Assembly: GCA_024809215.1 (NCBI GenBank)
Contig: JANUBW010000012.1
Coordinates: 124,001 to 188,000, forward strand
Source of the DNA: Niastella sp. OAS944
Lineage (GTDB): Bacteria; Bacteroidota; Bacteroidia; Chitinophagales; Chitinophagaceae
Length of the DNA stretch: 64,000 nt
Direction of reading: 5' to 3'
Below the pieces are notes generated by a model that saw only the letters and a program-made list of their open reading frames with translations, searched no databases and was not told the origin of the DNA. The position numbers and the translations under genes were made by a program. Positions within the stretch are counted from its first letter, which is position 1. Each line of letters begins with the position of its first letter. Positions 53,912 to 63,832 of the stretch are shown in pieces.

Positions 53912-55666
53912 TTACCAGCCCTTGTTTTGTAACAGGTCTTCTTTCAATACATCGTTGTAAGGCAGGGGACCATAATACATATAATCAGCATACTGCCTGT
54001 TTTCTATAGCACTTACCGTGTATGCATTGTTATTTATGCTAACGCCTTTGGCGGGCTCTGTAAGGTTTTCTTTCCATCGCCGCAGGTCCCAAAAACGCAG
54101 CCCTTCAAAACAAAGCTCAAGGCGTCTTTCATTATGGATCAATTTTCTCATTTCATCTTTGCTGGTAATTGTCGACAGGTAATTGTCGGGCTGTGTAATG
54201 CCCGCTCTTTTGCGAATAGCGGCAATAACGTCACGGGCCGAATAATTATGTGATCCTTTACCTTCAGGCCCCCAGGCTTCATTGGCAGCTTCGGCATAAG
54301 CCAGGAACAATTCGGTATAACGTATATATGGAACATAATGCCTTTGCGTGTTAGTGCTTGCGGGGTTCAGGTTTACATCTTCACGCAACAACTTGCGCAT
54401 ATAAAACCCTGTTCGGGTAGAAGTGGAAATTGCATTCAACCCATCATTTGAAGTGCCTATCCTTGTATAAATGGTAGCGCCGCCCGGTCCTACCTTACTT
54501 CCATTTACTACGATATAAAGCGCCAAACGCGGATCGCGGTTATTATACGGATTGCTGGCATCATAACCGCTGGCGGCATCAGTAACCGGATAGCCATTGG
54601 CCATAGGAAAAGCATCTACCAGGTTCTGCGTTGGGTTTACCCGTCCGTTACCATATAACGTGGGGGGATAATTGTCTCTTTCGAGGTTATTGCCATCGCC
54701 TACATTGCCCCGCCAGAGTACTTCCTTCGGGTTAAGTCCTGCTGCCAACCCGTTTATTTCACCGGAGTTGCGACTGGCATACCAGTAAACCCCATTACTG
54801 GCCATACCGGATACACCACCAATGAGGTCAAGAAGGGCTGCTGCATCATCTGCAGCCTTTGCCCATGTAACGTTTGATCCCTGGTTAAAAGCGGGACTGG
54901 CGGCCAATAAAGACAATTTGGCCCGAATGCCTTTAACAATGCGTTTGGTTAGTCGTTGTGCATTATAGGCACCAAACACACGGTTATAATCAGAAAGGGT
55001 TGTTTTACCTGCATATTTTGCCGGTATATCGCTGGCTGAAGTTATATTTACGAAATCAAGCGGCAGATAGCTTTCTGCCATATCCAGGTCCTTATAGATC
55101 TGTTGAACGCATTCTGCAAATGTATTACGCGGCAATTTAAAATCAGACTTACTATTGAGCGGCGCCGTTAGAATTGGCACTCCCAACAACCTTCCATCTG
55201 TTGACCAGCCACCATGCGCCTGTAATAAAATATACATAAACAATGCCCGCAATCCGTACGCTTCTCCTTTTACCCTGTCATTGAACATTTCTTTCGTGTA
55301 TTGGCCCGATGTTGCCCAGTTTACCTGGTCAGCTTCGCTGAGGATAGTATTCAGGTATTGTATGGCGGCAATAGATCCGGTGTATTGGTCCATGGGGTTG
55401 TTTATTGATGACCAGTTACCCGTAGCCATTAACCTGAAATTATTATTAGGGTTGTTCGACACGGCATCATCAGTAGCCACGTCATTGAATGTATAGCTGC
55501 CAAGGGGAAGCCTTACATAGCCGTTCAGCACAAGCCCTTCAGCAAAAGCAGCATCATTATAGATATCGCTTAATCCACGATTATTTTCATCGGCGGGAGA
55601 AAGTATCTTTTTGCAACTGCAAAAAAGAATGCCCAACGCCGATATATACATTATTATAGCTTTCAT
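53912..55666 (-). CDS. RagB/SusD family outer-membrane lipoprotein (second pair)
   Basis: The 584-residue protein has a lipoprotein signal (LGILFCSCKKILSPADENNR). TPR-like helices hold the family marks (GLRALFMYILLQAHGGWSTD, YIRYTELFLAYAEAANEAWG, AIRKRAGITQP, ERRLELCFEGLRFWDLRRWK). It binds oligosaccharide on the cell surface and passes it to the SusC channel encoded just upstream (24-bp gap). Confidence 0.95.
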   Translation of the reverse strand: MKAIIMYISALGILFCSCKKILSPADENNRGLSDIYNDAAFAEGLVLNGYVRLPLGSYTFNDVATDDAVSNNPNNNFRLMATGNWSSINNPMDQYTGSIAAIQYLNTILSEADQVNWATSGQYTKEMFNDRVKGEAYGLRALFMYILLQAHGGWSTDGRLLGVPILTAPLNSKSDFKLPRNTFAECVQQIYKDLDMAESYLPLDFVNITSASDIPAKYAGKTTLSDYNRVFGAYNAQRLTKRIVKGIRAKLSLLAASPAFNQGSNVTWAKAADDAAALLDLIGGVSGMASNGVYWYASRNSGEINGLAAGLNPKEVLWRGNVGDGNNLERDNYPPTLYGNGRVNPTQNLVDAFPMANGYPVTDAASGYDASNPYNNRDPRLALYIVVNGSKVGPGGATIYTRIGTSNDGLNAISTSTRTGFYMRKLLREDVNLNPASTNTQRHYVPYIRYTELFLAYAEAANEAWGPEGKGSHNYSARDVIAAIRKRAGITQPDNYLSTITSKDEMRKLIHNERRLELCFEGLRFWDLRRWKENLTEPAKGVSINNNAYTVSAIENRQYADYMYYGPLPYNDVLKEDLLQNKGW

Positions 55667-55690
55667 ATAATTGTTTATTTCAGTAAAACC

Positions 55691-58477
55691 CTAGAATTCA
55701 CTTTTGATCCCAAAATTGTAAAAGCGTGTTTGTGGCAGGGAACCAATGTTCAATTCCAGGATGGCCCTGTTTTTGGCAATCGTGAGCAGATCATTGCCAC
55801 TAACGTATACGTTCAATTCTTTTACAAAAGCTTTCTTCAATAATTTTTGGGGGAACGACCAGGTTAACTGCACTTTGGAAATATTGATGCGGTCAGTGCT
55901 GTAGGTCCAGAAATCGGAATACCTGAAGTTGTTAACGCTGCCCAGCGTAGTTAGACGGGGATAGTTGGCATCGCGCACCACTGCAGAATATTTAACGGCG
56001 CCGGTCACCCAGTAATAGTCGCCGCTTCGGATGCCCGTTCCACCAAATGATCCGGTGCCCAATACAAAAAGGGTAAAAGCTTTCCATTGCGCCGTCACAT
56101 TTAAACCACCGGTAAAGGGACTGCCCCAGCGGCCGATCATCACTTCATCTTTTTCGTCAATTACATTGTCGCCATTTTGGTCAATATACCTGATATCGCC
56201 TGGCTTTACTGTCCCAAATTTTTGTGTAGCCTGTTTATCTATGTCATTCTGGTCGGCAAACAGTCCCTGGCTTCGCAGACCAAAGATTGCATCAACCGGT
56301 TTGCCTGTGCGGTTGCGATAGGCATCAGTAAACAGCTCATCGCGTTTTAAGGCTTTTGTTGTTACATAAGTACCGGCCGCACCGATAGTAAGTTTAACCG
56401 CTCCTACCCTTTCATGAAAGTTTAGCTGAAAGTCGAACCCCTGGTAACGGTTGGCGGCGAAGTTGGTATAAGGAACAAAGGATGTTTCGGGATAACCTGT
56501 AAAAAAGTAACTGGGGTACAAACTGTAATTCTGTACCGGAATTCCATCCTTTTTAATATAAAATAAACTGGTAAGAAAGTCGATCTTATTTTTAAACAAA
56601 GAACCTTCTATGCTTACGTTCACCTCTTTTCTTTTTGCATAGGTCAGATTTAAATTCTCTCCACGCGAGATGGTGGTAGTGCGGTTGGTGTAAGTGCCAT
56701 CGGCCCACGAAAAATAAGCTGTTGGTGAATAAACGGCGTTGTATAAATAGTAACTGTTAACTCCAAAATCAAGATCGGTATTCACGATGCCTGCAGCTGC
56801 CGTTAATTTTAACCGGTTTACCACACCTGATCCTTTCAGGAAATTTTCTTCGCTCAGTAGCCAGCCGAGGCTTGCTGTTGGCGAAAAGGCCACACGTTTG
56901 CCAACCGGTAACTTAGTTGAATTAACTATGGCGCCACTAAGGTCTGCATAATATTTATGGTTGTAATTGTATGCCAGCTGCACACCTGCATTGGCATTGG
57001 TGCGGTACTGGTAATCGCCCGTTTGTCGGCGGCGCATGCCGTCTGCCATTAAAATAACCGACAGGTTATGCTTTTCCTTAAAAGTATTTACATAATCAAG
57101 GTGTACGTTGAAATCTATCAGCTGGTCACTCCAGGTATTACTCAGGTTCTGGTTACCTGTTTTGCTGTCTTTATTTAACATTGACAGTTTCGTGATTGTG
57201 TCAAGTCCGGCAACATTACTCCATACAGGCACATAAATAGCGTAGGTATTATTAACAGATTCATTATAAGTATTCGAGTAATCGATGCTCATTTGGCCGT
57301 GTAAGGACAAGCCTTTTGTTACATTCTTCAGATCAACATCGATGCCGCTTGTATACTGGAACTGGCGGCTGGTAAACTTATTATAGCCGGCCGCGTAAAC
57401 ATCTGCAATGGGATTGGTAAGGAACTGTTGCGTGCCGCTCAGCAAATACTTTCCGTCTATAATATTCCGGCTGCCTTTTACCAGGGCCTGTGCATCTTTT
57501 GAACCTTCTGCAACGGCACTGATAGGAATAAGCGGCGCAAAGCGGTGCGGCTGCAGGCTGTCTGCACGCTGCCAGTAATTACCCAACGCATTTCTATTGG
57601 TATAAAACACTGTAGATACGTTGACGTAGGTGCTAATGAAATCGTTCAATTTCAGATCGATATTCCCCCTTAAATTCAGGCGGGTGTTATGCTCATTTTT
57701 GCCTTCCCCAAAATTCAGCAACGAATTCTGGTTTTGAAAACCGGCCAATGCATAAAAACGCGCCCGTTCTGTACCACTTGAAAACTCCGCATTGGCAGAA
57801 TGCGTATTATACAGTTTGCGCAAATATTGTGAGGAAAAATAGTCTATATCGGGATACCGATATGGATTAGTATGCGCGGCATACCGTGCAATGGAATCGG
57901 CATCCAACGCGGGCAGGCCATCATTTTGCAGGGCCTGGCTATAATAACGCAAGTATTCGGCCGACCCTAAATAATCGGGATACGATTTTGGTACATTTAT
58001 GCCGCTATTGGCCCGTACATTGATTTGACTAACGCCCGGGCTGCCGCGTTTGGTGGTGATCAGCATTACGCCGTTTGCTGCACGGCTACCATATAATACA
58101 ACGGCATTAGCGCCTTTTAAAAAACTTATTTGTTCAATTTCATTTGCTGTAATATCATTAATTGAACGGGGCACCCCATCAATAAGCACGAGTGCTGTGC
58201 CAATATTCCAGAAATTGCTTCCGCCAATAAAAGCATTTGTACCTTCCAGCGGGTAGGTTCCGTAATGTTTATCCAGGTATTGTGGTGGGTTCAAAATAGA
58301 GACCGCACCGGGCATGTCTTTTCTGTCAACGGTCCTATATGCCAGGTGCACTGTTGTGTCGCTGGCTGTTTGTGAGGAATTATTGTTGGTGGTTGCCGCC
58401 TGCTCCTGAGCCTGTGCTTTAATGCCAGAACTCAATCCGCAGCCGATCAGCAACGCAACCAGTATATTTATTTTCAT
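55691..58477 (-). CDS. SusC/RagA family TonB-linked porin, short N-terminal form (second pair)
   Basis: From ATG 58477 (MKINILVALLIGCGLSSGIK, signal peptide) the protein has 928 residues. Unlike the first SusC, it lacks the carboxypeptidase-regulatory-like domain: the plug begins by residue 50 (YRTVDRKDMPGAVSILNPPQ, LVLIDGVPRSINDITANEIE, ISFLKGANAVVLYGSRAANG). The barrel ends with FYNFGIKSEF. It forms the outer-membrane channel for sugars delivered by its SusD partner. It starts 33 bp after the first susD stop, so all six genes are probably cotranscribed. Confidence 0.95.
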   Translation of the reverse strand: MKINILVALLIGCGLSSGIKAQAQEQAATTNNNSSQTASDTTVHLAYRTVDRKDMPGAVSILNPPQYLDKHYGTYPLEGTNAFIGGSNFWNIGTALVLIDGVPRSINDITANEIEQISFLKGANAVVLYGSRAANGVMLITTKRGSPGVSQINVRANSGINVPKSYPDYLGSAEYLRYYSQALQNDGLPALDADSIARYAAHTNPYRYPDIDYFSSQYLRKLYNTHSANAEFSSGTERARFYALAGFQNQNSLLNFGEGKNEHNTRLNLRGNIDLKLNDFISTYVNVSTVFYTNRNALGNYWQRADSLQPHRFAPLIPISAVAEGSKDAQALVKGSRNIIDGKYLLSGTQQFLTNPIADVYAAGYNKFTSRQFQYTSGIDVDLKNVTKGLSLHGQMSIDYSNTYNESVNNTYAIYVPVWSNVAGLDTITKLSMLNKDSKTGNQNLSNTWSDQLIDFNVHLDYVNTFKEKHNLSVILMADGMRRRQTGDYQYRTNANAGVQLAYNYNHKYYADLSGAIVNSTKLPVGKRVAFSPTASLGWLLSEENFLKGSGVVNRLKLTAAAGIVNTDLDFGVNSYYLYNAVYSPTAYFSWADGTYTNRTTTISRGENLNLTYAKRKEVNVSIEGSLFKNKIDFLTSLFYIKKDGIPVQNYSLYPSYFFTGYPETSFVPYTNFAANRYQGFDFQLNFHERVGAVKLTIGAAGTYVTTKALKRDELFTDAYRNRTGKPVDAIFGLRSQGLFADQNDIDKQATQKFGTVKPGDIRYIDQNGDNVIDEKDEVMIGRWGSPFTGGLNVTAQWKAFTLFVLGTGSFGGTGIRSGDYYWVTGAVKYSAVVRDANYPRLTTLGSVNNFRYSDFWTYSTDRINISKVQLTWSFPQKLLKKAFVKELNVYVSGNDLLTIAKNRAILELNIGSLPQTRFYNFGIKSEF

Positions 58478-58510
58478 TATTTTCCTTTTAAGTTGTAAGA
58501 ACTTAAGCAT

Positions 58511-60325
58511 TTAATAACCGGCGTTCTGGCTGAACGACAGGTAAAGATTTACATCGTTTATCTTCAGCGGCAACCAGTAATTTTTGTCTTCAAACCTGCG
58601 GGTCACCAATACTTTTTCCCTGATATTGATCGGTTTGCCACTGCCATCTCGGTCGAAATCTATGGATGTTTTTTCCCTGTACTTCTGTTGCCCGGCAAGC
58701 AGCCAGCGGCGCAGGTCGTTATAACGAAATTCTTCTTCAAACCCAAGCTCCATGGCACGCTCACGAATGATCTCACTCATGAATTTATTTTTATCAGCTA
58801 CATACTTCGCTGCAACCTTGCCCGCGCCGCAACGGTCCCTTATTTTATTAAGCGCATCTTCAGGGGTAATATAATTTGGCCCTGTACTTGTTGCAGCACC
58901 ATAACCTTGCAAAACAGCCTCTGCATACATAAGGTAAACATCGGCGAGGCGCATATACGACAGGTGCATGTAATTGTTGGGAAAATTGTCGATATTATTG
59001 GCTGTCATTGGAGTAAGTTTCCGCAGCAAATAACCGGTACGCCCTATTGCCGTATTATCACGACTAGCCCCATTGTTAGCCAGACTGGCATAGCGAAACT
59101 TTTCTTTGTCGGCCGGTGCAGATCCTTTTATTATCTGATCTTTATCTATTACGATGTCGTGATAAAAACGCGGATCGCGGTTTACCCAGGGATCTGCGGG
59201 ATTGTAACCCGATTGCGGATCATCGATAGGTAAACCATTGGCCATACCGTAATTTTCTACAAACCTTGCATTCGGTGATGCATACCCTCCGCCGATATTT
59301 CCTTCGGCAAAAATGGAGCTTGGCCCCCAGGGGCAACCGGCAAACCACGAACTGTATACCGGGTTCTGGAAGATAGCCTCGGGATAGCCGGGAATAAAAC
59401 TTCCTCCGTTCGTAAAGAAAAGGTCGCTGTAATGGGCAAAATCAATCAACTTTATCCACGTGGCGCGACTATCAACCAACTTCAATAACTCAGCAAATGC
59501 ATCCGCCGCTTTTTTGCAGTAATCGCCATTATATTCTGCATTGCCGGTTGACGCCCTGTTCATTAACGGGCTGCCTGCATATAAATAATTCTTACCCAGA
59601 TAGCCCAGCGCCGCTATTTTCGTAATGCGGAGTTGATTTTTACCAAGGGTAGCCTTGCCTGCTTCTGTATTATCCCAGTTAATGGGCAACAGGTCTGCCG
59701 CTGCTCTAAGGTCTGCACCAGCCCTATTGGCCATTTCCTGGTAACTCAGGCGTGGCATATCTAATTTTGCACTGGGCGACAAAACCGTATCTATATATGG
59801 GAGGCCACCCCAATACGTCATTAACTGAAAATGAAACCAGCCCCGGAAAAACAATAACTGGCCTTTGATCAGATCTTTCTCTTCCTGTGTACCATCAAGC
59901 TTATCGAGATTGGCCAGGCCTAAATTGGTTTTATGAATGCCATACCAGGAGTTTGGCCACAAACCTTTGCCAAAACCTGTGGTTGGGTCGGGATTATAAT
60001 TAGGTGCATCCAGCCAGGAGATCCATTCCCCTGTAGTCCACGACCAGGAATCACCATTATCCAATTGTTCATTTAACCAGGTTACACCGGTCTTATGAAT
60101 GATCTCGTCGCCCAGGATCCAGTCACAAGCCCAGGTTTTGCTTGTATATTCTGGAACCAGCGAATATATTTCTTCAGTAAATCCCTGAAAATTTGTAAAG
60201 TTTATAAACGCATCTGTAGGAGAAACGTCTGCTGCAGGCGCTCTATCCAGGTACTTTTTACAGCCAGGCAGCACCGTTATCCCTAAAAAAATACAGGTAA
60301 TAATTATATGTGGATACCTTCTCAT
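58511..60325 (-). CDS. RagB/SusD family outer-membrane lipoprotein (first pair)
   Basis: The 604-residue protein has a lipobox (LGITVLPGCKKYLDRAPAAD). The family marks are present: GQLLFFRGWFHFQLMTYWGG, YMRLADVYLMYAEAVLQGYG, IIRERAMELGFEEEFRYNDL and RRWLLAGQQKYREKTSIDFD. It captures glycan on the surface and works with the SusC encoded 11 bp upstream. Sequence differences from the second SusD suggest a different oligosaccharide size or type. Confidence 0.95.
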   Translation of the reverse strand: MRRYPHIIITCIFLGITVLPGCKKYLDRAPAADVSPTDAFINFTNFQGFTEEIYSLVPEYTSKTWACDWILGDEIIHKTGVTWLNEQLDNGDSWSWTTGEWISWLDAPNYNPDPTTGFGKGLWPNSWYGIHKTNLGLANLDKLDGTQEEKDLIKGQLLFFRGWFHFQLMTYWGGLPYIDTVLSPSAKLDMPRLSYQEMANRAGADLRAAADLLPINWDNTEAGKATLGKNQLRITKIAALGYLGKNYLYAGSPLMNRASTGNAEYNGDYCKKAADAFAELLKLVDSRATWIKLIDFAHYSDLFFTNGGSFIPGYPEAIFQNPVYSSWFAGCPWGPSSIFAEGNIGGGYASPNARFVENYGMANGLPIDDPQSGYNPADPWVNRDPRFYHDIVIDKDQIIKGSAPADKEKFRYASLANNGASRDNTAIGRTGYLLRKLTPMTANNIDNFPNNYMHLSYMRLADVYLMYAEAVLQGYGAATSTGPNYITPEDALNKIRDRCGAGKVAAKYVADKNKFMSEIIRERAMELGFEEEFRYNDLRRWLLAGQQKYREKTSIDFDRDGSGKPINIREKVLVTRRFEDKNYWLPLKINDVNLYLSFSQNAGY

Positions 60326-60336
60326 ATAGCAAGCAT

Positions 60337-63300
60337 TTAAAAAGTTAGATTACACCCGAGGTTAAAACGCCTGATGGTTGGGTATGCAGTGGCGGCGCCC
60401 ATACTTACTTCGCGGTCGTCGGGCATTTTCGTCCATAAAATCAGGTTATCGCCATTTACATAAAGGCGCAAGGCGTTAATACCGATACTCTTTAATTGGG
60501 ATAACTTAAAAGTGTAAGCAACCTCGGCATTTTTTAATCGCAAATAAGACCCATCGTATAAATAGGTGGTGCCGTAGTAAGGCATTGCACTGGCATAACG
60601 CGGCATGGGCACATCGGCGTTTGGATTGTCTTTTGTCCAGTATGTTTCCTGTTTATAAACATTATCGTAATGATATTGGCCGGAAAAACTTACCAGTTGC
60701 AGATAGCGGTTAATATTATTTACCCCATAAAACTGAACAAAGGCGCTGAATCCCTTCCAGTCAATACCAATGGTAGCGTTATAAGTGTTCTGTGGCCGTT
60801 CGGGATAGCCATAAGGCACTATATCTTTATTATCAACAACACCATCACCGTTGTAGTCTATCATATTCAGGTTACCAGGCAATTTCTGGTCGTCGTTTGT
60901 ATTCAGTTTTGTACTGCCATACACCTCGTCCCAGGTGTTATAAAAATCGCTGCTTACATGGGAATAAGCCTGGTTAATTGATTTCCCTGCCTTCTTCTGG
61001 TAATCATCCAATAACAGGGCGTCTTCCTGGTCTATGACCTTATCTTTAGCATGCGTCATGGCAAAGTTTGCCCAAAGCCTTACCCCTTTGGGCAAGGTTT
61101 TATTAACCCGAAGTTCAATTTCATAACCTTTGTTACGAACCTTACCAACGTTAGCGGTAGCGGGTTGAACACCAAAATAAGAAGGAACCGAACGGAAGCT
61201 GCCTTTATAAAGAACATCGGTGCGATGATCGTTGAACACTTCTACACTACCCGACAATAAGCCATTCCACAATGCATAGTCGAGCCCGAAATTGGCCTTT
61301 GTTACTTTCTCCCAGTGAATATCGGGGTTACCAACGCTTGCCCTTGCTTCTGACCACCAGGTATAAGGGCTGTTCTGGCCTGCGGATGACCCCAATGGCG
61401 TATTACCGCCGTAGGTCCAGGTTGTCATATACAACCAGCGGCCACTTACATTGTCATCACCCACCTGCCCATAAGATGCACGCAGCTTCAGCGTATTTAA
61501 AACGGTTTGGTTTTTTAGAAACTTCTCATTGCTGATCATCCATCCCAATGCAGCAGAAGGAAAGAAGGCAAAGCGGTAGTCTGGACCAAATTTTTCAGAT
61601 CCGTTATAACCGCCATTGAATTCAGCAAAATACCGGACGTCATAATTCCAGGTAATCCTGCTCGCCCAGTCCTCGCGGTAATGTTCAAACTCACTACCTG
61701 CGGCAAATTTGTCGCGGCTGAACATACCCATGGCAGTTACATCATGTTTGCCGAATTTGCGGGCATAATCAACCTGTAACTGGTAGAATAATTTTCGGTA
61801 TGTTGAACCATTTTGAACAGCATCCACATTAGGATTCCAGCGTGGTGGTATCCAGTCGAACTGATTTGTTCCCAGGTACTGGCTATTCTTTTTTTCACCG
61901 GTAACGGGGTCAATATATTCCTGTTGAATATTGCCATTATCATAAATACCGCCCTGAGATACGAATGAATTATCGAAAGAAATCGTGCCCTTTGCAGCCA
62001 GTCCTTTCAGGATCGCACTCAGGTCCTGCCGTAAGGTAAAATCTGTAGTAATGCGGGTAGTGGTAGTTTTGCGCACCCCATTATTACCCATTACTGCCAG
62101 CGAATTTATGGTAGACACAGTTTCAAGTGGAAAGTAGCCCCAGCCGCCGTCTGAATACCGGGGATAATAAAGATTGGGTGCGTTATTATAAATACTTTGC
62201 CAGATGCGGTATTCCCAACTGTCCTGGCCATAAGCATCCTGCTTTACACCGTAAGAACCGGCTAAGTTGGCCGAGAGAACAGTGGATTTTGTTAAATTGA
62301 AATCAAGGTTGGTACGGGCGTTTATACGGTCAAAACCATAGCCGGGTTTATACGATTTTCCGTTGTCTATCTTTTTAATGATATCGCCTTCATGCAAATA
62401 ATCTACTGCGGTGAAGTATTTTACCAACTGAGTACCGCCTGAGATATTCAGGCTGCCGTTGTAAGACATTACATGGTTCTTCACCAACTGGTCCTGCCAG
62501 TCAATGTTTGGGTAACGCTCCGCTTCGGCCTGGTTCGCGGGATGACGGTATTTTTCAAGTTCGGCATATGGCACATAGCTATACCAGGAGGAAGGAGTAA
62601 TGGCCAGTTCCCTTTCAATAGCCTGATCACGAACTTTAATTGCATCATATGCATCATATTTACTGGCGAGTTTGGAAGGAACTTTCACCGTAGCATTGCC
62701 GGTAAAACGAATTTCAGCTCTGCCTTCCCGACCTCGTTTGGTGGTGATCAGGATGACTCCATTAGCGCCTTTAACGCCAAAAACAGCGGTAGCGGAAGCA
62801 TCTTTCAAAACTGAAATGGTTTCAACAGAACCAATGTCAACACTGGTCATTGGCCGTTCAATACCATCAACAAGCACCAGCGGATCGCTGGTATTCCAGG
62901 TACTCTGCCCACGAATAAAGATCTTCGGATCTTCCCCACCCGGAGTTCCCTGCGTGGCAACGGTTATTACCCCGGGTAAATTTCCGGTCAATGCAGCACC
63001 TAAACTCGAAACGCCACCCGTTCTTTGCAGCACATCGCCCTTTACCTGCGAGATGGCGCCTACCAGGCTCTGTTTTTTCTGTCTGCCGTAGCCAACAACT
63101 ATGGTGCTGTCCATTGACAGGGAAGAAAGCACTAATCTGACATCGATCCGCTGCCGCCCTTTAACAGCCACTTCCTGCGCCGTATAGCCGATGTGGGAAA
63201 TGATCAATACCGATTTTTCATTTACAACGGTAATGGTAAACGTACCATCTGCTTTCGACATGGTAATATTATTGGTTCCTCTTTCGGCGATGGTCACTTC

Positions 63301-63507
63301 ACCCAGGGGAAGACCTTTATCGTCTGTTATTTTTCCCGTAATGATCAATGAAAAACGGTCGTTTGCGGATTTGCCTTCTGGCACTCCAAAGGCAAAAGAG
63401 GAAAGCGATACCAGTAGGAGCGCCAGTATTTTCAGGGTAATCGCCAACGGTCTTTTTAAGACAAAGCAAGCCCTGCGAGACAAAAAGCCTCGATTATAAT
63501 TTTTCAT
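60337..63507 (-). CDS. SusC/RagA family TonB-linked porin (first pair)
   Basis: The 1056-residue protein opens with a signal (ITLKILALLLVSLSSFAFGV). Residues about 54-135 form a carboxypeptidase-regulatory-like domain (ITGKITDDKGLPLGEVTIAE, FTITVVNEKSVLIISHIGYT), followed by the plug (IVVGYGRQKKQSLVGAISQV, LVLVDGIERPMTSVDIGSVE, ISVLKDASATAVFGVKGANG) and the barrel ending RRFNLGCNLTF. It is the first gene of the PUL operon. The next upstream gene ends 325 bp away. Confidence 0.96.
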   Translation of the reverse strand: MKNYNRGFLSRRACFVLKRPLAITLKILALLLVSLSSFAFGVPEGKSANDRFSLIITGKITDDKGLPLGEVTIAERGTNNITMSKADGTFTITVVNEKSVLIISHIGYTAQEVAVKGRQRIDVRLVLSSLSMDSTIVVGYGRQKKQSLVGAISQVKGDVLQRTGGVSSLGAALTGNLPGVITVATQGTPGGEDPKIFIRGQSTWNTSDPLVLVDGIERPMTSVDIGSVETISVLKDASATAVFGVKGANGVILITTKRGREGRAEIRFTGNATVKVPSKLASKYDAYDAIKVRDQAIERELAITPSSWYSYVPYAELEKYRHPANQAEAERYPNIDWQDQLVKNHVMSYNGSLNISGGTQLVKYFTAVDYLHEGDIIKKIDNGKSYKPGYGFDRINARTNLDFNLTKSTVLSANLAGSYGVKQDAYGQDSWEYRIWQSIYNNAPNLYYPRYSDGGWGYFPLETVSTINSLAVMGNNGVRKTTTTRITTDFTLRQDLSAILKGLAAKGTISFDNSFVSQGGIYDNGNIQQEYIDPVTGEKKNSQYLGTNQFDWIPPRWNPNVDAVQNGSTYRKLFYQLQVDYARKFGKHDVTAMGMFSRDKFAAGSEFEHYREDWASRITWNYDVRYFAEFNGGYNGSEKFGPDYRFAFFPSAALGWMISNEKFLKNQTVLNTLKLRASYGQVGDDNVSGRWLYMTTWTYGGNTPLGSSAGQNSPYTWWSEARASVGNPDIHWEKVTKANFGLDYALWNGLLSGSVEVFNDHRTDVLYKGSFRSVPSYFGVQPATANVGKVRNKGYEIELRVNKTLPKGVRLWANFAMTHAKDKVIDQEDALLLDDYQKKAGKSINQAYSHVSSDFYNTWDEVYGSTKLNTNDDQKLPGNLNMIDYNGDGVVDNKDIVPYGYPERPQNTYNATIGIDWKGFSAFVQFYGVNNINRYLQLVSFSGQYHYDNVYKQETYWTKDNPNADVPMPRYASAMPYYGTTYLYDGSYLRLKNAEVAYTFKLSQLKSIGINALRLYVNGDNLILWTKMPDDREVSMGAATAYPTIRRFNLGCNLTF

Positions 63508-63832
63508 ATCGTAGTTTAAAGTATTAAATAGGAGATCACCTGGTTCAGGCTGCAGAATGGCGCCCGGCCAGCAAATAGTGTCTTAAGTTCTTCGCAATAA
63601 ATGTGAAGCAGTAATTAAAAAACGATGTGAAGTAATGTTCAGGTAACTTTTTTCATATAGCAGCAGTTAATGGTTAAAAGATGGTTTTGGCGTTATGATC
63701 GTTAAAGCGAACCAATACGAATTCCCGGGAATTGATACAATCGTCTCTTATAAAGTTAGTGAAGCAACAAAAAAAACAAGGGCTCATTTGTCTGAACCTT
63801 TGGTAAAAATGTTCAGCTGAAAGTTTTTTCAA
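63508..63832 (-). promoter_or_regulatory. Upstream region of the PUL operon
   Basis: The gap has no gene. It contains AATTCCCGGGAATT, a perfect 14-bp palindrome at 63720-63733, about 210 bp before the SusC start; the same core also lies at 50068-50083 just inside the IPT gene. No TAnnTTTG box is seen on the minus strand. There is no sigma/FecR or hybrid two-component regulator next to the PUL in this window. Confidence 0.45.
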
